Positions 41,797-54,167 of a stretch of 64,000 nt of DNA are shown in pieces. Below the pieces are notes generated by a model. The model did not search any database, was not told the origin of the DNA, and saw nothing but the letters and a program-made list of their open reading frames with translations. Position numbers and translations under genes: made by a program. Numbering within the stretch: the stretch's first letter is position 1; each line of letters opens with the position of its first letter. This DNA is from Membranipora membranacea (lineage: Eukaryota > Bryozoa > Gymnolaemata > Cheilostomatida > Membraniporidae): NCBI GenBank assembly GCA_914767715.1, contig OU612067.1:9238001-9302000 (forward strand). The letters run 5' to 3'.

Positions 41797-43675
41797 TCCA
41801 AATCACTACATTTAAAGCATGCCAGTTACTCATCAGCCTTTTAATGCTAGTGGGACTGGATTGCTGTTACTACTAGCAAGGCGTAACACTTCTGTTAGCA
41901 TTATTAGTAGTATTAATGTTTTGTGATAGCAGTGTTATCAAACTATCATTTATGTATTCAGAATGAAGATACATCTAGTAGTGATGATGACAACGGAAAC
42001 AAGGCGACAGCTTGGTTACTCTTTACTGTTCAGTGTTTATGAATTACAGATTCTCGATTCGTTTTTTTTTCAGCTGGCTTGTACCAAGCGGCTCAAGCTA
42101 ACGGAATAGAGAGCTTACTATTATATATTTGAAAACTCTGATGATGTGGCAAGAGAAGCACACTACCATCAAATACTATTCCAGGAAGACTTATGAAAGG
42201 TGAAGGATAGTTCAAAACCTTGAAAACTCTGGAGGAGTAAATAGTTTGCTGGAGGAGATGTTCACCATTTCACACACTCCTAAGACAGGTGACATCCAAG
42301 CCTTACTTTATTTAGACTCTCACCTCAGCTTGCCAAAAGTTAGTGCTAGCTAACATTAAGTCACCCATAAACTAGCTAAACTAAGCCAAATATTACTCCT
42401 CTAGGGTAACTATAGGTTATTTCTGTAGTGTTATATCTATGTCAGCATCTATGTTTTATTGAAAGAAGAGTCTGCTTGTAAAATATGTGTAGGGTGATGT
42501 CATAGGTCTAAGCAGTTGACATCCATTACAAGAAAGCCATAACCCCTCTTCCTCCCCCCCGTGTTTATATATCTACTTGCTTGTAATACGAATAACATAT
42601 TCCTCCAACAGATTTGTTTTGCAAGCTTTTTAACTTAGCTGCTAGATGTTATGTGTCATTTTTTGTTCAAAGGTTGTTCTACCTACTGCTGTTAACTTGA
42701 GTTGAGATCCAGTTATGCGATTATATTTCCGCTCCTTAATCTTGAGTTTTATCATTCTTTCAGTGATACAGCGAAGGAGGAAGAACCACCCAAAAAGGCT
42801 TAAAATAACTATTCCGATCATAGATCATTGCCAAAGTCCAAGACTAAGAAGCACCAAATTCAACATGATGACCAAGTACAAAAATACTCTGCATGCATTT
42901 GTGTCAAAGCAGGTTTTCATATGAATTTTATATTCTTGATGTCCTTTGTTGCATGCCCACACGTTGACATAGGTCACATTGCAGGTATGTGTTTTACTGC
43001 TGTATAAATTCATTTGATACAGGCTTGTACCAATATCTACTTGCCAATTGGTCAATGAAGAGGATTTGTACCTTGAATGTATTTATCAATACTGGTCTTC
43101 ACAGCAGGAAATACTCCTTTTTTTTGCTATCCTTCTTGTTTACCCAGGACATATTATTGTTGGTATTCACTTATTGTATTTTTATGTAACAATTTTATAT
43201 ATGCTTGTACATAATATCATATTGCCTCGTGTTCATCTAGCATAATAAGAATGTAGTATATCAATACAGGTTTTTGATGCATTTGATAAGCACATTAGTT
43301 CGTCTTTCTTTGCTTTCCTTCACGTTGACACTGGTCACATTGTGGATATATCTTTGTTTATACTGGTGTGTACTTGTATTGCACCTCTCAATAAGTCAAT
43401 AAAGAGGATCTGTTTGTGCCTTGGTAGATAATACACATACAGAATGCTCATTAAAAAACGAAATTTTGCAACTCTTTTGTCTTTTCTTAGCCTCTGTAGA
43501 AAGAATATGCACTCGGAGAGTTATGAACTTTACGTAATTGGATTCGCATCGAAATTCGGGTCTAGTTTCACTCAATTCTAGGTAACCCCAGAGAGATAAT
43601 TATTATTAAATGCAATTTTTTGATCACTCATTAGCAAGAAGTTTCTGGACTCAGCCTGTTTTTCGCATCTTAACA

Positions 43676-44871
43676 GTTTTTCACATCTTAACTGGATCCA
43701 CCCTGTCCCCATATATTCCCAATTTATAATTAGACTGCTACCAGTTATTTTATAATAGGGTTTTCTTATAAAAAGATAATGAAAATCACATATGAAATTT
43801 GTTTATCGCTGTTATTCTGGAAAGGTTGCGCAAAACCTATTTTTATGCCACAACTGTGTTTGAGGGGTGTCTACAATCTGTCTGTAAAACGTCAATAGAT
43901 GGATTTAGCAGTATGATATTTTCTCAAAAACCACTCAAGATATGCATGATATTGATAAAAAATTTCAATGACGGTAATTCATTCTATGATCTTTGCCGAA
44001 AGAAGTTAAATGGTAAAAAACGCTCTATATACCCCCTTTTCCACGTTTCTTACTTGGATCCGCCTCCTTTTGCCCTATTTGTAAAATAGTACATATGCGC
44101 CATCAGAACGGCCATAAAAAACTACCCCAGACAAAAGCGGTGGATGCTCATGTTTAAAGGCCGGTTTGCATTGTACGCAATTGTGTGGATTCCTTCAATG
44201 CGACAATGGCAGGGACGACACTCAGCAAGATGAGTATGACCAAATTACCGATGATGAATACCTTGACCTTTAAACTAGTATGAATTTGCATCCTTTCTTT
44301 GTTTTGTTTTAGCAGTGATACTTATGTGCTCTTTAAAATAGCTATTAAATTCAAAATACATAATCAGATTACACGCATTACCAGAATAAAACTTCATAAA
44401 CGTTTACCTGTTTTTCACATCCCAACTGGATCCACCCCTTTCTCATATATTCTCAATTTATTATTACACTGCTACCAGATACTTTATGATGGGGTCTTTT
44501 TATAAACAAATCATGAAAAATGACATGAGAAGTACATTTATCACTGTTATTCTTGCACGCTTGCACAAAACCTATTATTATGCCGCAACTGTGTTCGAGG
44601 GGTGACTACAATTTGTCTGTAAAATGTCAACCATTGGGTTTAGCTGTATGATATTTTCCCAAAAACTACTCAAGATATGCATGATATTGGTAAAAAAAAT
44701 TCAATGACACTGCTTCATTCTATGATCTTTGCCAAGAGAAGTTAAATTGCAAAAAACGCCCTTTTAACCCCTTTTTCCGTGTTTCTTACTTGGATTCGCC
44801 CCTTTTTGCCCCATTTGTGAAATGGTACATATGCGTCATCAGAACGGCCATAAAAAACTACACCAGATACA
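43676..44871. repeat. About 450-bp direct duplication (43676-44132 and 44410-44871)
   Basis: Both units contain AACTGGATCCACCC, TTATGCC-CAACTGTGTT, AGATATGCATGATATTG and CAGAACGGCCATAAAAAACTA in the same order. They are diverged by point changes and small indels, separated by about 275 unique bases that include the CXC fragment. Probably parts of an old repeated element. Confidence 0.85.
44118..44273 (+). pseudogene. Fragment of a CXC-domain (tesmin/TSO1-like) ORF
   Basis: A short frame ending at TAA 44273 reads GGCSCLKAGLHCTQLCGF, then QCDNG and an acidic end (DEYLDL). The C-x-C-x4-LHC-x3-C-x4-C-x-N spacing matches CXC repeats, which in invertebrate genomes often sit at the C-terminus of repeat-encoded ORFs. 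The frame is closed by a stop just upstream, so it is a remnant. Confidence 0.5.
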
Positions 44872-45766
44872 GTCTTCAATTTACTCTGTTCAAGACACTT
44901 ACGCAGATGTTATTTTTAGAGCCTTTTATGTATAGCCGCTGCTGGCCTAAAGCTGCATAACCACAATGATGATTCTTTGTCGTTCCCTACCCATGTTCCA
45001 CCTGCAATATAGGCTTGATGTTTGGGGGCGCTCATCCTCCACCCAACGTACCTCATCAAAAACTGTCTCCTGTCTCACCATAGAATCCGGCTACTGCCTA
45101 CTATGCCCCAGGATCCTCCAACGTGCCTGCAAACTGAGAGCAACTTGGTGCTGAACATAGCAGCTACGGAACCTTTATTTCCCTGCCTTCGGACTGAAAC
45201 AAAACCTTGTGATTTGAACATTGTATGAATCACATTTTTAAGTCCAAACATGGGTTGTTCGTTTGTATACCTTTTACTACGGACAGATTATTAACAATCT
45301 GACTAATACTTAGCCCGGTCATTGATTGAAATTGCATGAGGCATACACATTTATAGCTAGGTTTAATATAGTGATACATAAACTAAAATGACCGCTGAAA
45401 ATCAATAAACTGTATTGTATTTCATGTTTTATATAATGACGCTTGGCTGCAAACTTGGTATGATCAAGCTGATAGTTACCTGAAACCAACATTGAAATAG
45501 AACGAAAGAATAAATGTTTGAGTCACTTCATTTACTCTTGAATACGTGGGCTTACAACACGTCAGAGGATCGCTAGAGAGTTTGTCGGAGGACTTGACAC
45601 ACATCTTACAAATAGGTCAACTGTGGGATTGACTAGCCTATCAAACCAAGAGTATGAAGTAAATGTTGTATAACAGTCATCAGAGTTGTGCTTTGAAGAG
45701 TGTTGCAACACTTATCCATTTTATCTCAATCGGAAGCTACTTGTGCCTGTAAGCTCAAGTAAAAAC

Positions 45767-48358
45767 ATGGCAGACACTAAGGAAGACATGATACAGATGA
45801 GATGTACATACTGTCTTCAAGAGCTGAGTTATATGACAGATCCTCGACAGTTATCATGTGGTCATATCTTCTGTATGAAGTGTTTAGAATCTGATTATGC
45901 TAGTGAGGAGAAACAGTGCAGAGTATGCAGGTAAGAGAGGTTGCTGGATGTTGAGGTACTTGCTAACACCAGACAGAACTAAACTTCACTATTCTGGAGA
46001 CATTATGGCTGCTCAAACCCAGTCAGAGGTCTTGAGCTACTCGGTCGAACACATCACATCACTCTCTCAATATATCATCACATAGATATCAATCAAAAAT
46101 GTCCCCCTTGACTCTTGCATATTTGAAGTGGAATTGATTGAGTTTATATGAGCCTTTAGATTTTATATTCATGTTGCTTTCGTTTGCTTCCTGCATATCA
46201 CTCTACTTGGAACTGAGAGTATGTCATCCACCCCCCTGAAGTTTTGGTGGCATTTATGATCGCCTTCCAGAACTGAATTGATGTTCCAACAGCCTGATAT
46301 TATCTGATGTACTTACTGTCAAATATTATTTTGCTTCAGGAAAACTTTCACAATCGAGGAACTGAAACTCGTACCAAAGGTGACGCTCGTAACTTTGGAG
46401 ACAGGAACTCAGGCACTTCAAACTGACCACAAGTGTGACATCTGTAGAACAAATCCCGCTCCTGCTGTCATCTACTGTTTTGATTGCAAGCAAAAGATTT
46501 GTCATCACCATCAGAAGGTATACAAAACAATTATGCAGGCAGCTGGCGACAAACTGAAGTATTGTTACCAGTGGGGCCTAATGGGTATTTTTAGAAGTCT
46601 ACTTGTGGTCTTATGTCCTGCATGAAGTTAATTGATTCCAGAAAAAAAATAAAGGAGAATTTTACGAGCAGATGCATTTCAGACAATGAGAATCAGAATG
46701 CGTATATTATGTCGTTTAGTTTCAATATTACAAAACAGTTGAATTTAAAATTTTGGATAAAAACATAGTCTCAGTTTTAGGCCATTCAGATCAATAGCAC
46801 GATCTCAGAATTTATAAAATTGACTTCTAATATGTAAATCTTCTTTTTAGAATTTGATGTGTTATTTTATTTTACTTTATTATAATTTTATTATTAATAT
46901 TTGTGTTGTGTGTTTTTTTTTCTTCAAGCACCATGCCGGATTCTTTGAGGAGCGTCATCAGACTACAAGCATTGCTACATTTGATAAGAAAAGTAAAATG
47001 TGCAAGGATCACCCAAGTGAAGCTCTCTGCCTAGGCTGTACCAAGTGCAAGGTTATGATATGCCGTGATTGTGATCACCCAACAAATGAGACATGTGGTG
47101 AGTACACATAATATGAAGTTCTAGTTATAACAGAATCCTATTTATTTTCAATTTTTCTAATCTACTGTAAACCTGCAGACTCCCATTATAGAGAGTATTG
47201 TGTGATATGAAATTCTTGAATGATTTACTTTGGTTTTTAGATCAGGATGATTACAATTATGGCTCAGGTCACAATTTTGTCACAGCCAAAAAGCTCAAGG
47301 ATACTTTGCATGCCGTTCTTAATGAGAAGTTGAGCAAGCTTTCAACCGCGATATCAAGACTTTGTAAGCTAGAGAAAAATGCTTGGCAGACATTTGATGG
47401 GTACATCGAAAATCTGAGTGAATCAATACAGCGAGTCAAGCAGAGGACAGAGGAACAGGCAAGTTTTTATAAATTCTAAGCCGAACAAAAATTTCTCTGT
47501 CTTGAAAAGACCTTCCTAGTAACACCATTTATTTACACAAATTTCTTTTCATTGTCGTATCTGAAAACACTGTTGTTTTTCTCTAGATTGAAAGTATTAG
47601 ATCTAGCTCTAAAATGCTCATAAATCAGCTAACTGATCACATCAAAAGTACGACACACGCTATGGAGATTTACAGTCATGGAATTGATAACAGAATTGGG
47701 ACTTTAGATGACACCATCTTCGATTTGAAATCCTTTCTTAAGAACAGCAACACAGCGGAAGTAGCTTTCCACACCAAAAAGAAGGTGGAACTTATGGATG
47801 TTGCTGTAGCATCGGCAGAGAAAGTCATGGAATTCAAATTCATGCCCAGTTATCTATGTGAACAAGGTAAACTCTTCCCGTATGAAATGAATAGTCTCTA
47901 ATACATGATGCACTCTACCCTATGTAAGCCATGTAACACACGACAAACACTAGCTATTGCGTTGCTCACATGAATAGACCATAAGGAAATAACCAGCTTT
48001 CCAACTTCTTTGTTGGGTCAGTTTTTAGGGCCCAGCAACTGTTAGTAGGCAATTAACCGAGGTAAAACTGCTCCCCATTGGTCCGTTTTTTAACCTATTG
48101 AACTTAATGTTAAACATGCTGTGGAATTGAGGACTGTTTAAAGACGAATCACTCAAATATGAAACATTAAGTTCCGATTTAACAATGTTTTGGAATAATT
48201 GCTTCCGACTAGAATATAAAATACTCTGTAATTATTTTTAATTTATAGGAGCGGCGAGATCTGTTGAATATGATATGCAACAAAACACCTACTGTGATTA
48301 TAATTATAACCTGTCATGGGAGGAGTATCTGTCTACAGAAAAGTACGGCTTATATTAG
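45767..48358 (+). CDS. TRIM-like copy 3: RING/B-box/coiled-coil protein, 372 aa
   Basis: Exons 45767-45930, 46340-46517, 46929-47097, 47241-47458, 47587-47866, 48249-48358, all in phase. RING is complete (CTYC, SCGH, FCMKC, CRVC) and begins MADTKEDM. B-box 1 has CDIC, YCFDC, CHHHQ; B-box 2 has CKDHP, CLGC, CRDC. Coiled coil 1 has an N-terminal extension (QDDYNYGSG) and keeps AWQTFDGY. Coiled coil 2 starts IESIRSSSK. The tail is the shortest of the family and ends LSWEEYLSTEKYGLY. The donor after coiled coil 1 (47459) is GC, as in copy 2. Predicted RING-type E3 ubiquitin ligase; substrate unknown. Outside the RING it is the most diverged intact member. Its last exon and 3' flank recur at the end of copy 4. 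Confidence 0.9.
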
Positions 48359-49211
48359 CTGGTAAAGCTCGTCCTGTTAGGTACATATGCTATACTGCTG
48401 TTTGATATTTTGTAGTTTTAGTTGTGTGTGATTTTTTTCTCTGATACATTTAAAATTAATTTCTGTGTGACCCCTGTGTGCTGGGGCAGTTATTGAGATG
48501 ATAACGTCACCATAATCCAGATTATATAGTTTTGCTTTCCAATAAAAATAAATGAGGCTAAGATGCTCGGTAATCCACCAGGGCAGGGAGGTCACTCAGA
48601 GTAATGAATAATGAGAGACAGATCTCTTATATTAAATATAATATCATGAAGCAGTTTGAGTGCATGTAGTTTGGCCAACTGGACTTTTTTCGATTATTGC
48701 ATGACTTCAGTGCATTTCTTAATTTGTGTTACACTACAAATCAATCCAGAAACTAGAAAATAAAAGTTGCATTGCCATAAAAGCAACATTCAAAACACCT
48801 TTGATTTAGTCAAGCCTGTATGGTCCTAATTTTTCATATACCAAAAGGGATGATTTGGTAAATTGCAGGCATACACCATTGCCTTTGGATGTTTTTTATA
48901 TTTTTATGTAGATATTAAATAAAATCAAAACTTCTCAGCCATAATATCTTTCTGTCAAAAAACAATATAAAATACAATATTCAAGACCCGATAAATTGAA
49001 AAAAACTGAGATGAATTTTTTAGTTCTCGTAAAAGCGTATTTGATGTCATTTATGTGACCTAAAATATACAACAAACCTAGTTTATTGTTCAGTTACTAT
49101 TGCAATAAAAAGATTATTTCATGCTTCACGATTCATGCCTAGACAAAGCCTGGCTCATAAAAAATTCATCATGCTGACTGACATTGTATACCAAGCCTGT
49201 GATCTAGCACA
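48359..49211. repeat. 3' block of copy 3, duplicated after copy 4
   Basis: Non-coding. It is nearly identical to 55582-56442 apart from small indels. It begins at the stop codon context (TTAGCTGGTAAAGCTCGTCC) and runs to the hAT insertion point, and contains AATAAA near 48540. Confidence 0.9.
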
Positions 49212-49828
49212 GTTGGCTACAGTGGTACTTTTGTAAGGGATAATGAAGTGGAGCTCTTACTTATTTATATTTTCTAATTCATCAATCCTCCCAGCCGGCA
49301 AGGTTTAGCCAGCAACCTTCTGTAGAGGTTGCCAATGGGCAGCTTTATTGTTAGCCAATATCCTCTGACATCACCTGTCTTTGATAGGTATGCCAGAGGG
49401 AGCCAGATATCCCCATTTCCCAGCAACAGATATAATTGGTTGTAAATGCTTGTGCTTTTATACTCTATTGTCTTGCCATTGGCGGTTGCAGAAATAACTT
49501 TTCCGGACTGACAACACATAGCCAACACTCAAATATTAGTGTATTTACCATCTATTAGTATGGCTCCAGCATGAGAACAGTATACTCTCCATTGTTTTCG
49601 ACAGGGCTCTCAACCACTCAGGTTTAGCCCGAGTTACTCAGATTTTTAGGTTCAACTCAGGCTACTCAGGGGATTTTAGAATGTAAGCTAAAAACTCAGA
49701 TTTTGCTCGTTGGCAGAGATGAATAATATATAAACAATGCTAAATGTTGCCTTACAATAATTTATGCCATATTATTAATGAATGATCCAGTATTAGATTC
49801 TAGTTTTGATAAGCTATGTAAATAATAC

Positions 49829-50895
49829 TGCACTGCCTATACTAATAATGCCTCTCACTGCACTCACTGTAATAATACTCTCACTGCACTGCCTACTCAA
49901 GTCATTTCTTAATCAATGATCAAAGAATGATCCCAGAGATCCCAAGAGATTATTATGGCTAAATAGAAATTGGAATTTTAGACATGTTAAAAAAGTGATT
50001 TTGCAGGTGAACTGGATAAATCAAGGCAATGATTTCAATAGCATCACATTACATTAATTATGCCTTTCTACCCTGGCGCCTGATTCGATTATTGCACTGC
50101 CTATGCTAATAATGCCTCTCACTGTAATAATACTCTCACTGCGCTGCATATTCAAGTCATTTCTAAATCAAAGATCAAACAATGATTTCTAAGCATTATA
50201 GAATATCAACACTTACACCCCAACTGAGATGAATAATAAAGATAACATCAAACTTTTGCATGAGAATAATGTGTGATATTTGTTGTTGGTGTTTGATTTC
50301 ATTTGTGATAAGCTATGCTCTTTTTGAACTGCCAATCCCAGAGATTTGCGAAAGAGATTATTATGGCTAAATAGAAATTGGAATTTTAGACATGTTAAAA
50401 AAGTGATTTTGCAGGTGAACTGGATAAATCAAGGCAATGATTTCAATAGCATCACATTACATTAATTATGCCTTTCTACCCTGGCGCCTGATTCGATTAT
50501 TGCACTGCCTATGCTAATAATGCCTCTCACTGTAATAATACTCTCACTGCGCTGCCTATTCAAGTCATTTCTAAATCAAAGATCAAACAATGATTTCTAA
50601 GCATTATAGAATATCAACACTTACACCCCAACTGAGATGAATAATAAAGATAACATCAAACTTTTGCATGAGAATAATGTGTGATATTTGTTGTGGGTAT
50701 TTGATTTCATTTGTGATAAGCTATGCTCTTTTTGAACTGCCAATCCCAGAGATTTGCGAAAGAGATTATTATGGCTAAATAGAAATTGGAATTTTAGACA
50801 TGTTAAAAAAGTGATTTTGCAGGTGAACCGGATAAATCAAGGCAATGATTTCAATCGCATCACATTACATTAATTATGCCTTTCCACCCTGGCGC
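49829..50895. repeat. 408-bp tandem repeat array, about 2.7 copies
   Basis: The landmark GAGATTATTATGGCTAAATA recurs at 49946, 50354 and 50762, exactly 408 bases apart. CACTGCCTATGCTAATAATG occurs once per unit. The first unit lacks about 140 bases between these landmarks. The units are nearly identical, so expansion is recent. It lies inside the hAT-like element. Confidence 0.92.
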
Positions 50896-51208
50896 ATTTA
50901 AATCAATATTTTTACAAACATCATATTTTAACATCATGGGTTTCATTTTCGACGGCCTTGGTTAGTCCATAATTATGAATTGGTTCATCTGGATCAAATC
51001 TAAAATTATTTACGATTTTATTTTTAAAAGAAATGCTCTAGGGTTTTATTGATTTACTTGCTATCACAAACATGAAATGTTGCGAGAAAAGGATGCATAT
51101 ACTTTGTCAATAAAGGAACTTGCTACTAGAGTATGGAACTTGCATTTGAGGGCATCGCTCTAGAAAATTGCGTATGATGTGATCAAGGAGTTGTCTTTAA
51201 CAATTAAA

Positions 51209-51448
51209 TTAAAAACTTTCCTTAGTAATTTCTTGTCTATGGTACATATGCTCTTGTGCAAAACAGGCAGACAATAAATACATAAAGAAGGAAACTACAC
51301 AACTTTTGAACATCATGAAAGCTAATGGCTTTGAACTTAGATGCAACATTTTTTTAACAACATGCATTCTTTGACTTGCTTTGCCAGCTATTCTTTGCAC
51401 ATAATCTTCAAATCTCAGGTGTTTCACCCGACAATATTTCGGTGCCAT
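51209..51448 (-). pseudogene. Reverse-transcriptase thumb fragment
   Basis: The minus-strand frame contains RIAGKASQRMHVVKKML and a following SCV..FFMYLLSACF. This resembles the region after the LINE RT palm (KAS-R-x-x-L-x-K..., then RPVLEYAC-W). It is too short for a working enzyme and lies inside the hAT-like element, so it is captured or nested LINE debris. Confidence 0.45.
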
Positions 51449-52540
51449 CTCAAATTACCCTCAGCTGTTTATGCTTAGGGCGTTTTACACCTTTAAAATA
51501 CCACTATGCGACATGCTAATATCAAAACTCAGGTTTCGAATCCTCCCAGGCTGAGAGCCCGCTTATCCAGGGAATAAAAAAAATTGAAGTGGAGCTCAGC
51601 TCCACTTCAAGAAGGGTGTTTATAACCAAGTGGAGCTGAGCTCCACTTACTCACTGTACAAAAGTACCGCTGGTTGGCTAGCAAGGTCAAAAGCTATAGG
51701 ACACAAAGCATTATATTATGTTATGTTATGTTATACGTTGTGCAAACTTCCTTTGAATTTTGACAAAAGATCTTTTAGTGCCTTCACAATAGTAATATAT
51801 CAACATTATTGATTGATAATGTTGGTTTGAAGACTTAATTATTACCAATAAAATTCTTTTCAGCTGTTGTTAGTGCATGCCTTGATTATACTCATTTGTG
51901 GAGCCATTGATGATGGCTGCGACTGAAAACATGACACAGATAAGATGTACATACTGTCTACAAGAACTGAGTTATATGACAGATCCTCGACAGTTAACAT
52001 GTGGTCATATCTTCTGTATGAAGTGTTTAGAATCTGATTATGCTAGTGATGAGAGGCAGTGCAGAGTATGCAGGTGAGTTATTACATTAAGTTACTATAA
52101 TTTGCAAACAAAGTTAGTGTTAGGCTGTGTGGTATTGACGTACTGTCATGATTTGATTCTTGCAGCTGCCCTTTCTCTAGTGAGGAGGTTGGCGAGTTGA
52201 AAAAGGTATCGCCAGCAGAGATCGGAGGATACACTTCAGAGCCTGTAAAGACCAAAACAGATCACAAATGTGACATCTGTAAAGTTTCAACTCAGGCTGT
52301 CAGCTACTGCATCGATTGTAACAGGAAACTATGTCACCATCATATGAAGGTATGCGCAATACAAAAAAATTGTAGGTTTAAATATTTACACTGATACACA
52401 TTCTCCAATGCTTTCAACCTATAAAAGCAGGAGTGGATTACAAATACTTTATCTCGAGTAGTTAGATTTCCCAAATAAATGAGTAAATCGCAACGATATT
52501 TTACCTAGCTTAGAGGGCAACTTAGAGGGAAATCTAAATA

Positions 52541-53119
52541 GGATGATTATTAGTGAGAATTCTTCTTAAACATTTCATCCATCAGGTGCTAAAATGCTGA
52601 CCAAACTCAACAAATATGGAACATCACAGAGCAGGTTCCTGTTCCTGTTATATTTAGTTTGTGCTTGATCACTATTACAGCAATGTCTTTGCACCTCCCC
52701 TAAACTGAAGTATAACTCAGCTAAATGTCAGCAACTACTTTGAGTTTTGCATTGCGTCATGCACGAAGCTGATGCTTTGTCGCACATTTTTTACCATCCA
52801 TTCATGCATTGCTACCAAACCTTGGTTGCCCTTTAAAGGGCAACCAAGGTTTCGCAGCAATGCATTAATGGGTAGCAAATAATGTGCTGGGCAGCATCAG
52901 CTTTGTGCATTACGCGATGCAAAACTTAAAGTAGTTGCTGACTCTATGCTGGGTAACACTTCAGTTTAGGGGAGGTTCCAAGACTTTGCTCTAATAATTA
53001 TAGAGCACAGGCTAAATATCAACAGGAACAGGAAACTGCTATGTGGTATTCTCTTTTAGCTGAGTTTGAGTACCTGATGGAAGAAATGTTTCACAAGAAT
53101 TCTGGCTGAATAATCATCC
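52541..53119. mobile_element. 579-bp near-palindromic element in copy 4 intron
   Basis: Left and right halves are reverse complements over nearly 290 bases around an AT centre at about 52832 (inner arms AACCTTGGTTGCCC / GGGCAACCAAGGTT). The outer ends are GGATGATTATT and AATAATCATCC. There is no ORF. The same element is present in copy 5, so it predates their duplication. It is likely a foldback MITE; the target duplication is not evident. Confidence 0.88.
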
Positions 53120-53748
53120 GAATTATATTTTGTCTTTTTCCCCATGCAGAAGGTGCAATCTGCTATTAATCAATGGCCATCAATGAGAAGTTGTTTGAAA
53201 CCTTGGTTGCCCTTTAAGAATTTGTTTGGGAGCTTAGGTGTTACCTTGTGTATCTTTCTTCATCTATCTACAGCACCACACAGGATACTTTGAGGCTAGC
53301 CATGAGACGATGGACATTGCTGCATATATGAAGAAGAGCACATGTAACAAACATCCCACTGAGACACTCTGTCTTGGATGTACCTTTGCTTTACTTTAGC
53401 CTGCAATGAGTGTGAGCCGCCTCCTTGTAACAGAAACGGTGAGTAAAGTAAAAACTTCGGCCTCACATAAAAATCATGTCAGTGTTGAAGGTGACATGCC
53501 AGTGGAGTAAACCGATTGGTGTAAGCATGGATGTTGACTTAAGAGTTGTCCACCCTCTGTTTTGTGTTCCCTGCTAACAATACCTGGCAAATTCACAAAA
53601 ATAGTCTACTAGGACATCCACAAATCCTAAATCATGTGTAAGTACAGAGCACAAGGGTGTAAAGAGACCGCCAACATACAAGCAATCACATAAACTCTGA
53701 TTTGAATGATGATTATTGATAACAATGATTTTGGAGTGGAAAATCTTA

Positions 53749-54167
53749 AGGTGCGTTTACATTGTCAACTAATCTGCATAATTGAACAACACCGACATAC
53801 CATAACTGTCGGCAGTAAATGTCAGTGTAATATAGGTTATAACTATTTTGCTTTTACACTAGATTTGTCGGTCTGATAACTCTACCCTGATCTATCAATC
53901 AAGCAACTATATTGACCAATCAGCTACCATTTTGCGACAATATTACCCAATGTACAATAGCTACAGCTAGTAATATCTGTGTTTTAATTGGCTATGTATC
54001 AATGGGATCGGACCCTGTGTCGTTCATTCTGTGACATGATCACAGAGCAACGATTTCATTGAACTCCGATTAGTCTGCACGACACAATGTTTACATTAGA
54101 AGAATTATCAGTGTTGAATGTCGGTGTTGTTCAAATAGGCAGAATAGTTGACAATGTAAACGCAGCT
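53749..54167. mobile_element. PIF/Harbinger-like MITE (419 bp) in copy 4
   Basis: TTA flanks both ends (53746-53748; 54168-54170). The ends share GCGTTTACATTGTCAACTA in inverted orientation (22 of 23 positions over the full repeat). The paralogous site in copy 5 (near 58791) reads AAATCTTATTCGATCC with no insert. TTA duplication fits PIF/Harbinger. It sits just upstream of the coiled coil 1 acceptor. Confidence 0.9.

Larger units (their letters stand above)
39644..45766. other. Gene-poor stretch between TRIM-like copies 2 and 3
   Basis: It contains the foldback element at 41.7 kb, degenerate direct repeats (about 42960-43080 against 43320-43430), the duplicated block at 43.7-44.9 kb with a CXC fragment, and a promoter-like cluster at 40.93-41.0 kb. 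The end (about 45680-45766) is the copy 3 5' UTR. I see no intact gene. Confidence 0.55.
49220..51672. mobile_element. 2.45-kb non-autonomous hAT-like element
   Basis: A perfect 8-bp duplication GTTGGCTA (49212-49219; 51673-51680) flanks it. The ends are CAGTGGTACTTTTGTA and, on the complement, CAGCGGTACTTTTGTA (15 of 16 match), with a shared subterminal AAGTGGAGCTC. The duplicate locus at about 56438 has GTTGGCTA once and no insert, a direct empty site. There is no transposase. The cargo includes a 408-bp tandem repeat and a reverse-transcriptase scrap. Two short palindromes (AAGTGGAGCTCAGCTCCACT type) lie near the right end at 51589 and 51631. Confidence 0.92.
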
